A stretch of DNA of 64,000 nucleotides from Paraburkholderia xenovorans LB400 (GTDB lineage Bacteria; Pseudomonadota; Gammaproteobacteria; Burkholderiales; Burkholderiaceae). How positions within the stretch are numbered: the stretch's first letter is position 1; each line of letters begins with the position of its first letter. The stretch is taken from NCBI RefSeq assembly GCF_000013645.1, contig NC_007952.1, positions 1,798,001 to 1,862,000 of the forward strand. The letters are read 5' to 3'. Both the position numbers and the translations under genes were made by a program. Below the pieces are notes generated by a model. That model was not told the DNA's origin. It did no database searches and saw only the letters and a list, made by a program, of their open reading frames with translations. Below are positions 17,511 through 26,036 of this stretch, in pieces.

Positions 17511-17539
17511 CGCGCGGCCTGCATTGTAGAAGCCGCGCG
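17511..17539. terminator. GC-rich hairpin between convergent genes
   Basis: CGCGCGGC and GCCGCGCG form an 8-bp stem around a 13-nt loop, exactly between the end of the deoR-type gene and the end of the convergent permease gene. There is no good T-run on either side, so termination strength is uncertain. Confidence 0.4.
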
Positions 17540-17547
17540 TCGCATCT

Positions 17548-18606
17548 TCAACTCTTGCGCTGCAACGCGAACAGCGTACCCGCAATCAGAATGAACGCGC
17601 CGATAATCACTTTCTGCCAGGTGCTCGGCACATCCACCAGAATCAGCACGCTATTGATCAGCGTGACCAGCGCCACGCCGAGCAATGTGCCGGCCACCGT
17701 GCCCGTGCCGCCCGTAATGCGCGCTCCGCCCAGAATCACCGCGGCGATCACATCGAGCTCCGAGCCCACCAGATCGAACGGATTCGCGAGCCGGTTGTTC
17801 GAGACGTGCAGAATGCCCGCAATGCCGGCGAGCATGCCGGTATAGCCGAACACGAACAGATGGATCGCGCGCAGGTTGTAGCCGAGCCGCTCGGCGATTG
17901 CGAGGCTGCCGCCCATTGCATAGACGCCGCGGCCCATCATCGTGCGGTTCAACAGCCACCAGGTGAGCACCGCGGCCGCCACCAGCGCCACCACCGACAC
18001 CGGCAGAACGGCGCGCAGGCCGTCGGCGGTGTGATAGAAAAACAGCGGAATGCGGCCGAAATGATCCATGCTGCGCGGAATGTTCATGAAGAACGTCGTG
18101 CCGATAAACGTCAGCAGCAACCCGCGATACAGATACTGCGTGCCGATCGTCACGATCAGCGAAGGCGCCTTCAGCCGATGCACCAGCAGCCCGTTGACAA
18201 CACCGAGCACGACGCCGCCGAGCGCACCCGTGAGCAGGATCAACGCAAACGGCGCATCCGGCCACCAGGCGAACACGGCCTTGGTGATGCCGTACATCGT
18301 CAGCGCGGCAATCGCGGTGAATGATACGTCGATCCCGCCGGACGCCAGCACCACGAGCGTGCCCAGCGCAAAAAGCGACATCGTGGTGGCCGAGTGCAAC
18401 AGGTCGAATAGCGTCGCGAGCTGGAAAAACCGCGGATTGATCGCGCCGACAATCAGGCACGTCACCGCGATCAACGCGACGGTAAACCATTCGGGATTGC
18501 GCGCGAGCCTGGCCCGCAAGCCCGGCGGCTTGACCTCGGGAGCGACTTCGACGATGGTCGGGGTGGTCATGGTCTGGTTCAGGCGCGAATCGATGCGCGA
18601 GTTCAT
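17548..18606 (-). CDS. ABC sugar importer permease (RbsC/LsrD family)
   Basis: 352 residues with about eight to ten membrane helices, the hallmark GGIDVSFTAI segment, and the late LGGARITGGTGTVAGTLLG loop of BPD_transp_2 permeases. Last gene of the minus-strand deoxyribose-type operon, 15 nt after the ATPase. Together with the ATPase, binding protein and second permease it forms one importer with two different permeases. AAAGGA upstream supports the ATG at 18606. I recall a deoxyribose ABC importer of similar composition in Paraburkholderia; that comparison is from memory only. Confidence 0.9.
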   Translation of the reverse strand: MNSRIDSRLNQTMTTPTIVEVAPEVKPPGLRARLARNPEWFTVALIAVTCLIVGAINPRFFQLATLFDLLHSATTMSLFALGTLVVLASGGIDVSFTAIAALTMYGITKAVFAWWPDAPFALILLTGALGGVVLGVVNGLLVHRLKAPSLIVTIGTQYLYRGLLLTFIGTTFFMNIPRSMDHFGRIPLFFYHTADGLRAVLPVSVVALVAAAVLTWWLLNRTMMGRGVYAMGGSLAIAERLGYNLRAIHLFVFGYTGMLAGIAGILHVSNNRLANPFDLVGSELDVIAAVILGGARITGGTGTVAGTLLGVALVTLINSVLILVDVPSTWQKVIIGAFILIAGTLFALQRKS

Positions 18607-18621
18607 GAGTGGATACGTCCT

Positions 18622-20190
18622 TTATGCGGCTTCCGAAAGCAGCGCGTGATACAGATCGGCTTCGCTCAACGTGGCGGCCTGGTATTCTCCGGCCACGCGC
18701 CCTTTCTTCATCATCAGGATGCGGTCGCAGTTCTGCAGCAGTTCGGGCAAGTCGTCGCTGATCAGAATGATGCCGATGCCGCGTTGCGACAGGCGCTGCA
18801 TGATGCGGTAAATGATGTCCTTCGAGCCCACGTCCACGCCCACCGTCGGTCCATGCAGAATCAGCACGCGCGGGTCGATCGCGAGCCAGCGTCCAATCAG
18901 CACGCGCTGCTGGTTGCCGCCCGAAAGCGATTGCACGGGTTTGTCCACACCCGGCGTGGCGATCTGCAGATCCTTCACCGTCTGCTCCGCGAGCGCCTGT
19001 GCACGGCTGCGATCCACCTGGCCGAAGCGGTCGCGCAAACTGGAGATCATCGCGGTGATCACGTTGTCGCGAATCGACTTGTCGAGAAAAAGCCCTTCGT
19101 TCAGGCGGTCTTCCGGGACATAGCCGATGCGGTGCTCCTTCGCGTCCGAAGGTGTGCGCAGAGAAACGGCCTTGCCGTCGAGCAGCACCTGCCCGGATTG
19201 CGCGGGCGCGACACCGGCAAGCGCACGCGCGAGTTCGTTGCGCCCCGAATCGAGCAGCCCTGTAATGCCCAGAATCTCCCCGCCGTGCAGCGCGAACGAC
19301 ACATCGCTGAACTGGCCGGCGCGCGTATAACCCCGCACATCGAGCACGACGTTCTGCTCGCATGCGCCCTCGCGATAGCGCTCGTTCGACAGATGCCTGC
19401 CCGTCATCAGTTCGCTGATCTGCGCTTTGGTGAATTGCGCGATCGGTCCTTGCGCCATTTTCTGTCCGTCGCGCAGCACGATCACCTCGCCGCCGATCGC
19501 GTAGCACTCGTCGAGCTTGTGGCTCACGAACAGCACGGTGACACCCTGAGCGCGCAGATTGGCGAGCACGGCAATCAGATTGTCGACTTCCTTCTGCGTG
19601 AGCGACGTGGTGGGCTCATCCATGATGACGAACTTCGCCTCGCTGGCAATCGCGCGGGCAATCGCCACGAGTTGCCGCGTGGCGAGCGGCAATTGCTCGA
19701 TCAGCGTCGCCTGAAACTCCGCAGTGCCGGGCAGGCCGACCGCTTCGAGCGCGCGCGCGGCCGTGCGCGCCAGCTCGCGCCGGTCGAAGGTGCGGACCAG
19801 CTTGCCCGCGTGCGTGGCCAGCTCGGACGTGAGCGCGACGTTTTCGGCCACGTTCATGTTGGGCAGCAGCGAGAGATCCTGATAAACGGTTTCAATGCCC
19901 GCGGCGAGCGATTCGAGCGCGGAGAGCCGCGCATGCCGCACGCCTTCGATCACGAGTTCGCCTTCGTCGGGCGGCTGCGCGCCGGAGATGATCTTGATGA
20001 GCGTGCTCTTGCCGCAACCGTTTTCGCCGAGCAGGTGATAGATCTGGCCGCGTTCGAATGACAGACTCACGCCGCGCAGCGCATGCACGCCGGTGAAGCG
20101 CTTGTGCACGCCGACAACCTGCAGGAACGGCAGAGACGCTTCGGACTGCGGTGAATTCGGCAAAGCCGGTGAAATTGCGTCCTGATTCAT
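18622..20190 (-). CDS. ABC sugar importer ATPase, two NBDs, second degenerate
   Basis: 522 residues, RbsA/LsrA type. NBD1 is canonical: Walker A GENGCGKST and Walker B VIMDEPTTSLT. NBD2 keeps the signature SLSGGNQQR, but its Walker B reads LILHGPTVGVDVG where LILDEPTRGVDVG is usual. The Walker B Asp and the catalytic Glu are thus both lost. The Walker A of NBD2 is also the degenerate GLLDSGRNE form common in this family. Only NBD1 should hydrolyse ATP. The start at 20190 (MNQDAISPAL) is chosen over an upstream one that would run into the intergenic hairpin. Partners are the adjacent permeases and binding protein. Confidence 0.9.
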   Translation of the reverse strand: MNQDAISPALPNSPQSEASLPFLQVVGVHKRFTGVHALRGVSLSFERGQIYHLLGENGCGKSTLIKIISGAQPPDEGELVIEGVRHARLSALESLAAGIETVYQDLSLLPNMNVAENVALTSELATHAGKLVRTFDRRELARTAARALEAVGLPGTAEFQATLIEQLPLATRQLVAIARAIASEAKFVIMDEPTTSLTQKEVDNLIAVLANLRAQGVTVLFVSHKLDECYAIGGEVIVLRDGQKMAQGPIAQFTKAQISELMTGRHLSNERYREGACEQNVVLDVRGYTRAGQFSDVSFALHGGEILGITGLLDSGRNELARALAGVAPAQSGQVLLDGKAVSLRTPSDAKEHRIGYVPEDRLNEGLFLDKSIRDNVITAMISSLRDRFGQVDRSRAQALAEQTVKDLQIATPGVDKPVQSLSGGNQQRVLIGRWLAIDPRVLILHGPTVGVDVGSKDIIYRIMQRLSQRGIGIILISDDLPELLQNCDRILMMKKGRVAGEYQAATLSEADLYHALLSEAA

Positions 20191-20210
20191 GGTGGCGAGT
20201 CGCAAGTTGA

Positions 20211-20230
20211 GGCGTCCCCGTGGGGACGCC
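20211..20230 (-). other. Intercistronic hairpin between binding-protein and ATPase genes
   Basis: GGCGTCCCC and GGGGACGCC form a perfect 9-bp stem with a 2-nt centre. It lies in the 96-nt gap after the binding-protein gene and has no T-run. Such hairpins after binding-protein genes often stabilise the upstream message, giving more binding protein than transporter. It is followed by short repeats of the form ATGAAACAAC. Confidence 0.55.
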
Positions 20231-20286
20231 GTGATGCATGAAACAACATGAAACAACATGAAACCAAAACCGCAAGCGGCGGGCAA

Positions 20287-21291
20287 TCAGAACGGATACT
20301 GCTTGTAGTTCGTCTTGTCGACGTTCACCCAGCCCTGCCCGCGCACGATGATGCCCTTGCCCGGCCCTTTCGCAACCGTGACCTTCGTGTAACCGGGAAT
20401 GCCGAGGTCGGCGCCGTTCTCCACCGTCTTGCCGTCGATCAGCATTTGCGCGATCTTGTTCATCGCAATGCCCGCGAGTTTCGGATCCCAGAACGCAATG
20501 CCGTTGATGGCGCCGCTTTCGAGGAACTTGCCGGCTTCGGTCGGCAGACCCGTGCCGTACACGCAGATCTTGCCCTGCATGCCGGCCTCTTCGACCGCGC
20601 GGCCAATGCCGATCACGTCGAGCGAAGACGAGCCCTGGAAGCCCTTCAGATCCGGATGCTTGCGCAGCACTTCTTTCGCGACTTCATAGGCGCGTTCGCC
20701 GTCGTTGTTGGTTTCGAGCTTCGGCTCGACCAGGTTCATCTTCGGATATTTGGCCTTGGCGTTGCCGATGCCGCCGTCCGCCCATTGCACCTGCGAGCGG
20801 CTGCCGAGCGAGCCGACCAGCACGGCCCACTTGCCGTCGTCGTGCATGCACGAGGCGAGCCGTTCGTTCAGGCCGGCGCCGTAGGCGGTGTTGTCGAACG
20901 CTTCGATGTCGACCATCGTGTTCTTCTCGTTGTCGGCCTCATGCGTGACGACCTTGATGCCGCGATCCATCGCCTTTTTTAGCGCCGGTTCGAGCGTCGG
21001 CGGATCGTAGGGCACCACGGCAATCGCGGTGACCTTTTTGGCGATCAGGTCTTCGATGATCTTCAGTTGCTGAGCCGCATCCGCGCGGCCGGGGCCGGTC
21101 TGATACGCGGTGACGCCGGGATTGTCTTTCGCGAACTGCTTGACGCCGTCGTCCATCCGGTTGAACCAGTTGATGCCGGTCACCTTCACGACCGTGACGA
21201 TCGTTTCGTTCGTGGCGGCCTGCGCGGCGGCGATCACGCCAATCGTCAGCGCGCCTGCTGCGAGCGCGGCACCCAGTCGAGTCAATTTCAT
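20287..21291 (-). CDS. ABC sugar importer periplasmic binding protein (LsrB/RbsB type)
   Basis: 334 residues. The signal peptide (MKLTRLGAALAAGALTIGVIAAAQA) is followed by a type I periplasmic-binding fold with VVKVTGINWFNRMDDGV, IAVVPYDPPTLEPALKKA and KVVTHEADN. The last two resemble LsrB-group proteins. Strong AAGGAG lies 9 nt before the ATG at 21291. It is encoded in the middle of the deoxyribose-type operon, so 2-deoxyribose or a related pentose is the probable ligand (inference from the kinase and deoC). Confidence 0.9.
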   Translation of the reverse strand: MKLTRLGAALAAGALTIGVIAAAQAATNETIVTVVKVTGINWFNRMDDGVKQFAKDNPGVTAYQTGPGRADAAQQLKIIEDLIAKKVTAIAVVPYDPPTLEPALKKAMDRGIKVVTHEADNEKNTMVDIEAFDNTAYGAGLNERLASCMHDDGKWAVLVGSLGSRSQVQWADGGIGNAKAKYPKMNLVEPKLETNNDGERAYEVAKEVLRKHPDLKGFQGSSSLDVIGIGRAVEEAGMQGKICVYGTGLPTEAGKFLESGAINGIAFWDPKLAGIAMNKIAQMLIDGKTVENGADLGIPGYTKVTVAKGPGKGIIVRGQGWVNVDKTNYKQYPF

Positions 21292-21356
21292 GCGATGTCT
21301 CCTTTTTGGTTCGATGTCGCCCATTTCACCGTCACGGACAGCCAGGGCTCGTTGTC

Positions 21357-21386
21357 CGCCGTGTACTAAAACGCCGTGTACTAAAA
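21357..21386. repeat. Two-copy 15-bp tandem repeat
   Basis: CGCCGTGTACTAAAA occurs twice head to tail in the gap between the second permease and binding-protein genes. It is intergenic and probably a slippage product. Confidence 0.8.
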
Positions 21387-21402
21387 CCTTGTCGCGTGCC
21401 GG

Positions 21403-22449
21403 CTAACTTCCAGGCGCCGCGCCCGAACGACTGCCGCCTGCCCCGCCGCCGAAGCCGAAAATCGCGCGCACCCGTTCACCGCCCGCAAACGCGAGCGACA
21501 GCAGCAACAGAAAACCCCACGCGCAATCGCCGAAAAACTGCGACACGCCCATCAGATTGAACAGGCTGGAGAGAAACTGCAGCACCGTCGCGGCGAAAAA
21601 CACGCAGATGATGCGGCCATGCCCGCCCGCGGGATTCACGCCGCCCATCACCGCGATCAGGATCGCGATCAGCAGATAGGAGTTGCCGTAGTCCCATTTC
21701 GCGCTGGACGTATGCGTCGCGCTGATCAAGCCGGCCAGCGAAGCGAGTACGCCGCACATCGCATACGTCGTGATCAGCATGCGCGCGCGCGGAATGCCGG
21801 CGTAGAACGCCGCCTTCGGATTGGTGCCCATCAGATAGAGGCGCAGGCCGAATGGACTGCGTTTGAGCAGCCACCCCAGCACGATCACGGCTGCGATAAA
21901 GATGCAGAAGGCGATCGGCACCTGAAACACCGTACCGTTACCGATATTCGACAACGGGTCCACGTAATCGACATGCACGGAAGCGCCATTGCTGAGCACC
22001 ACCGCGAAGCCGGTGAACAGCAACTGCGTGCCGAGCGTGCAGAGAATCGGCGTGAGTCTGAGGCGCGCGATCACCACGCCGTTCAGCAGGCCGCCGAGCA
22101 AGCCCATCGCCACCACAATCACGCAGAAGAGCGACGTGTAGAGCGCGGGCGAATCGTCGCCGTTGACGAAGCGCGGCACGACCAGTGCCGCGACCATACC
22201 CGACAGATTGGCGAGCCCGACGCCGGACAGATCGATCCCGCCGTTGCCCGACACCATCGAAAGCATGATGCCGAGCGCGAGCAGGCCGAGTTCGGGCAAC
22301 TGGCCGCCCATCGACTGCAGATTGTCGATATCGACGAACTGGCCATGCGAGAGCCACGTCGCGACCAGCACGACGAGCACGTTGACGATCAGCAGAAAAT
22401 TCAGTTGCCGGTCGCCGAACAGTTTTCCAGCGGTGAACGAAGACTTCAT
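21403..22449 (-). CDS. ABC sugar importer permease, second (LsrC/RbsC family)
   Basis: 348 residues. A polytopic membrane protein with SGNGGIDLSGVGLANLSG (the GGIDLS motif of BPD_transp_2 permeases) and a late MGGVNPAGGHGR loop. It differs clearly from the other permease of this operon, so the channel is probably a heterodimer as in LsrCD. The C-terminal tail is Gly/Ala-rich. The ATG at 22449 is preferred over a TTG start ten codons upstream. AAGGAG is present 14 nt upstream, a little far. Confidence 0.88.
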   Translation of the reverse strand: MKSSFTAGKLFGDRQLNFLLIVNVLVVLVATWLSHGQFVDIDNLQSMGGQLPELGLLALGIMLSMVSGNGGIDLSGVGLANLSGMVAALVVPRFVNGDDSPALYTSLFCVIVVAMGLLGGLLNGVVIARLRLTPILCTLGTQLLFTGFAVVLSNGASVHVDYVDPLSNIGNGTVFQVPIAFCIFIAAVIVLGWLLKRSPFGLRLYLMGTNPKAAFYAGIPRARMLITTYAMCGVLASLAGLISATHTSSAKWDYGNSYLLIAILIAVMGGVNPAGGHGRIICVFFAATVLQFLSSLFNLMGVSQFFGDCAWGFLLLLSLAFAGGERVRAIFGFGGGAGGSRSGAAPGS

Positions 22450-22483
22450 GGTGAGGACACGCTCCTTCAAGCTTCGCAATCGG

Positions 22484-23461
22484 TCAGCACGGCTGGGACA
22501 CGCCCGCCGGCTGGTTCGGCTGTTTCAGAACCTGGTTCACTTCGTCGAGCGTCGGCATGGAAGGCGCCGTGCCCGGACGTGTCACGGAAATGCCCGCGAG
22601 TGCGCAGCCGAAACGCAATGCGGTCATGGCGTCGTCGCCGCGTGCGAGCGCGGCCGCGAAGCCGCCCGTGAAGCCGTCGCCGGCGCCCGCGGTTTCCACC
22701 ACGCGGCCGCAGTGATAGGCGGGCACGAGGATCGATTGCGCCGCCGAATGCAGCAGCGCGCCGCCCTCGCCCAGCGTGACGATGACCGTGCCGACGCCTT
22801 TGGCGAGCAGCACGTCGGCGGCACGGCGGGCGTCGTCGGCGTTCGCGATCGGCACGCCGGTGAGCGCGGTCGCTTCGGTTTCATTCGGGGTGATGTAGTC
22901 GCACAGCGGGAAGATGCCGTCGTCGAGCGGCAACGCCGGCGCCGGATTGAACACTGTGATGACGCCGTGCCGGCGCGCCACTTCGAGCCCGCGGCGCGCG
23001 GCCTCGAGCGGCTGTTCGAGCTGCGTGACGAAAACCCGCGCGGCGGCGATGTCGGCTTCGATTGCGTCGACATCGGCGGGCTCCATCGTCCCGGCCGCGC
23101 CGGAGGCGACGATGATCGCGTTCATGCCGGTGTTGTCGTCGACGAAAATATGCGCCGCGCCCGTCGAGACGCCTTCGATCACCGACGCGCGCGCCGTGAT
23201 GCCTTCAGCGGCCCACGTGGCGCGCGCAATCGCGCCGAACGCGTCGTTGCCGATGCGGGTGCAGAACACCACGTCGGCGCCGGCGCGCGCGGCCGCCACC
23301 GCCTGATTCGAGCCCTTGCCGCCCGGCCCCATCGCGAACGCCGAGCCCGCGATGGTCTCGCCGATCTGCGGCATGCGACCGGCGCGAAACGTCAGATCGG
23401 TGACGTAGATGCCGAGAATGACGACGCGTCCCTTTGCGCGTGCTTGCGTAGACGTGTTCAT
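22484..23461 (-). CDS. PfkB/ribokinase family sugar kinase (probable deoxyribokinase)
   Basis: 325 residues. The N-terminal PfkB motif GPGGKGSNQAVAAARAG and the C-terminal motif ETAGAGDGFTGGF are present, with the catalytic Asp in GAGD; the usual D-T/S-x-GAGDAF is slightly varied. With deoC downstream in the pathway, phosphorylation of 2-deoxyribose to the 5-phosphate is the likely reaction (inference). GGGGGA lies upstream of the ATG. The ATG overlaps the stop of a 36-codon ORF as ATGA, so translation is probably coupled to it. Confidence 0.85.
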   Translation of the reverse strand: MNTSTQARAKGRVVILGIYVTDLTFRAGRMPQIGETIAGSAFAMGPGGKGSNQAVAAARAGADVVFCTRIGNDAFGAIARATWAAEGITARASVIEGVSTGAAHIFVDDNTGMNAIIVASGAAGTMEPADVDAIEADIAAARVFVTQLEQPLEAARRGLEVARRHGVITVFNPAPALPLDDGIFPLCDYITPNETEATALTGVPIANADDARRAADVLLAKGVGTVIVTLGEGGALLHSAAQSILVPAYHCGRVVETAGAGDGFTGGFAAALARGDDAMTALRFGCALAGISVTRPGTAPSMPTLDEVNQVLKQPNQPAGVSQPC

Positions 23462-23568
23462 GCGCGTTCCCCCTGATCCTGAACAGCCGGGTTCAAGGGA
23501 AAGTCGTTCGCAACCCGAAGTGCGCACGGCACCTCGGCATTGAACTGCAGATCCAGATTTTTCAGCAC
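23458..23568 (-). pseudogene. 36-codon ORF, probable remnant of a FucU/RbsD-type mutarotase
   Basis: GTG start with a strong GGAGGAGA six bases upstream. The ORF reads MLKNLDLQFNAEVPCALRVA, then NDFPLNPAVQDQGERA, and stops in the ATGA that starts the kinase gene. The first 20 residues resemble the start of RbsD/FucU mutarotases (MLK, then LLNADVLHALRAMGHGD in relatives), and NDFPLNPAV resembles a later NFPA segment. It therefore looks like a mutarotase gene reduced by internal deletion, whose RBS and coupling to the kinase have been kept. It may now act as a short leader ORF. The homology is recognised by eye only. Confidence 0.45.
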
Positions 23569-23629
23569 GTTGTCTCCTCCATTTTCTGGTTGGCGTGCGT
23601 GTCTTTCAGACGTTCCGTACAGTGGCCGA

Positions 23630-26020
23630 TCAATCGCCGTACGGTATCCAGATGTTCTTGACCTGCACCGCCTGGCGCAGGAACGGCCGGCCTTCGCTCG
23701 AACGGTCGAACCAGTCGAACTGGCGGCCGTGATCGACGAACGTCCGCTTCAGATTGCCGACCGATTCGCGTTCGACCAGCGTCCAATCCGCCGCGCCGCC
23801 AAAGCACCAGACTGCGTCCACGTCGTCGTGCTTTGCGAGCGCCGGCAGCAGCGCGCCGCGTTCGCCGGTGACGATGTTCAGCACGCCGCCGGGCACATCC
23901 GAGGTCTCGGCCACCTGGTAAAAGTCGGTGACCGTGAGCGGCGACGCCTCGCTCGGCAGCACCACCACGCGGTTGCCCATAGCCAGCGCCGGCGCGGCCA
24001 GCGAAATGAAGCCGAGCAGCGGCGCTTCGTCCGGACAGGCAATGCCGATCACGCCGAGCGGCTCATGCATGGCCAGCGCCACACCGCGCAGCGGCGGCGT
24101 ATGCACGGCGCCGTCGAACTTGTCGGCCCACGCTGCGTACGTGAAAAGACGCTGCACCGAGGCGTCCACTTCGGCGCGCGCCGCGGCTTGCGCCGCACCG
24201 TTTCGCACCATCAGCTGGCGCACGAATTCGTCCCCGCGCACGGCCAGGTTTTCGGCCAGATAGAACAGCACCTGCGCGCGGTTATGCGTGCTTGCCTGCG
24301 ACCACTTCTGCGCCGCGCGGGCCGCTTCGACCGCGTTGCGGATGTCCTTGCGATTGCCCGCGGCCACCTCGCCGACGGGCGTGCCGTCCGGCGCATGAAC
24401 CGGCAGCGAATAGCCGCTGTCCGGCCGCGCCTGCTTGCCGCCGATAAAGAGCTTCGCGGTGCGGTCGATCGACGTGACGTTGGACAACGCATCGACCGTG
24501 GCCGCGCTGCCGCCCGCGCTGCGCGCCGTGCGGCGCTCCGCAAGATTGAGCCACGCCCGCGGTTTCAGATATTCGTAGATGCCCTCACGCCCGCCCTCGC
24601 GGCCGTAACCCGATTCGCGATAGCCGCCGAAGCCGACCGCCGCGTCGAACAGATTGGTCGCATTGATCCAGACGACGCCGCATGCAAGACGCGGCGCGAC
24701 GTCGAGCGCGCGGCCGATGGTCTCGCTCCACACGCTCGCAGCGAGTCCGTAACGCGAGTTGTTGGCGAGCGCGATCGCTTCATCAGGGGTACGAAAGCTC
24801 ATCGTCACCAGCACCGGGCCGAAGATTTCTTCCTGCGCCAGCGTGGAAGCCGGCGCCACGCCGGTCACGAGTGTCGGCGGATAGAAGCAGCCGCCGCTGG
24901 GCATGGTCGTCTCAGGCGATTGCCAGACCGAGCAGCCTTCGCGCCGGCCGGTTTCCACCAGCGACTGGATGCGTTCGAGTTGCACCGGATCGACGATCGC
25001 GCCGAGGTCGATGCTCTTGTCGAGCGACGTACCCACGCGCAGCGTCGCCATGCGCCGTTTCAGCTTCGCGATGAACCGCGCCTCGACACCTTCCTGCACG
25101 AGCAGCCGCGAGCCCGCGCAGCACACCTGCCCCTGGTTGAACCAGATCGCGTCGACCACGCCTTCCACCGCGCCGTCCAGATCCGCGTCGTCGAACACGA
25201 TGAAGGGTGACTTGCCGCCGAGTTCGAGCGTCAGCGATTTGCCGGAGCCGGCCGTGGCCGAGCGGATCAGCCGGCCGACTTCCGTCGAGCCGGTGAAGGC
25301 GATCTTGTCGACCTGCGGATGCTCGACCAAAGCGGCGCCGGTGCGTCCGTCGCCTGTGACCACGTTCAGCACGCCGGCCGGCAGACCCGCGCGATGCGCG
25401 AGTTCGGCGAACAGCAACGCGGTGAGCGGCGTATATTCGGCCGGCTTCAGCACGACGCAGTTGCCCGTGGCAATAGCCGGCGCGATCTTCCACGCGAGCA
25501 TCAACAGCGGAAAATTCCACGGCACGATCTGACCGACCACGCCGAGCGGCGCGTAATCGGCAAACTCACTCTCCTGCAACTGCGCCCAACCCGCGTGATG
25601 CAGGAAGTGCCGCGCCACCAGCGGCACGTCGATATCGCGCGTCTCGCGGATCGGCTTGCCGTTGTCGAGCGCTTCGAGCACGGCGAAGAGCCGGCTATGG
25701 CGCTGAACCATGCGCGCGAGCGCATACAGATGCCGCGCCCGGCCCGCGCCGCCCAACGCGAACCAGCCCGGCTGCGCGGCACGCGCGGCGGCCACCGCGG
25801 CGTCGATATCGGCAGCATCGCCCTGGGCGATATCCGCGAGCCGCTCGCCCGTTGCGGGCGCGTGCGAGGCAAAGCGCTCGCCGGCCGCGGGCGCATGCCA
25901 CGCACCGCCGATGAAATGCCCGAAACGCTCCTCGTGCTGCGCCAGCCAGGCGCGCGCGGGTTGATCGTCCTCGGGTGCGGGACCGTACTCCATCGATGAA
26001 AAATACTCGGCTACGCTCAT
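23630..26020 (-). CDS. ALDH16-type two-domain aldehyde dehydrogenase
   Basis: 796 residues, about 300 more than a normal aldehyde dehydrogenase. Domain 1 (about 35-500) is complete: VPWNFPLLML, FTGSTEVGR, LELGGKSPF and the catalytic cysteine Cys300 in NQGQVCCAGSR. Domain 2 (about 515-796) repeats the Rossmann half (KLFIGGKQARPDSGYSLPV, then VLNIVTGERG) but has no active-site cysteine. This is the ALDH16 architecture known from bacteria and animals. Placed 16 nt after deoC, it should oxidise the acetaldehyde released by deoxyribose-phosphate aldolase (inference). The ATG at 26020 is the natural N-terminus. Confidence 0.85.
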   Translation of the reverse strand: MSVAEYFSSMEYGPAPEDDQPARAWLAQHEERFGHFIGGAWHAPAAGERFASHAPATGERLADIAQGDAADIDAAVAAARAAQPGWFALGGAGRARHLYALARMVQRHSRLFAVLEALDNGKPIRETRDIDVPLVARHFLHHAGWAQLQESEFADYAPLGVVGQIVPWNFPLLMLAWKIAPAIATGNCVVLKPAEYTPLTALLFAELAHRAGLPAGVLNVVTGDGRTGAALVEHPQVDKIAFTGSTEVGRLIRSATAGSGKSLTLELGGKSPFIVFDDADLDGAVEGVVDAIWFNQGQVCCAGSRLLVQEGVEARFIAKLKRRMATLRVGTSLDKSIDLGAIVDPVQLERIQSLVETGRREGCSVWQSPETTMPSGGCFYPPTLVTGVAPASTLAQEEIFGPVLVTMSFRTPDEAIALANNSRYGLAASVWSETIGRALDVAPRLACGVVWINATNLFDAAVGFGGYRESGYGREGGREGIYEYLKPRAWLNLAERRTARSAGGSAATVDALSNVTSIDRTAKLFIGGKQARPDSGYSLPVHAPDGTPVGEVAAGNRKDIRNAVEAARAAQKWSQASTHNRAQVLFYLAENLAVRGDEFVRQLMVRNGAAQAAARAEVDASVQRLFTYAAWADKFDGAVHTPPLRGVALAMHEPLGVIGIACPDEAPLLGFISLAAPALAMGNRVVVLPSEASPLTVTDFYQVAETSDVPGGVLNIVTGERGALLPALAKHDDVDAVWCFGGAADWTLVERESVGNLKRTFVDHGRQFDWFDRSSEGRPFLRQAVQVKNIWIPYGD

Positions 26021-26036
26021 GGGATCGGTCTTCTGT

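Noticed and set aside
23540..25210. Long plus-strand open frame opposite the ALDH16 gene
   Set aside because: Shadow of the minus-strand enzyme, which has intact catalytic motifs; the plus-strand text is low-complexity Arg/His/Ala.
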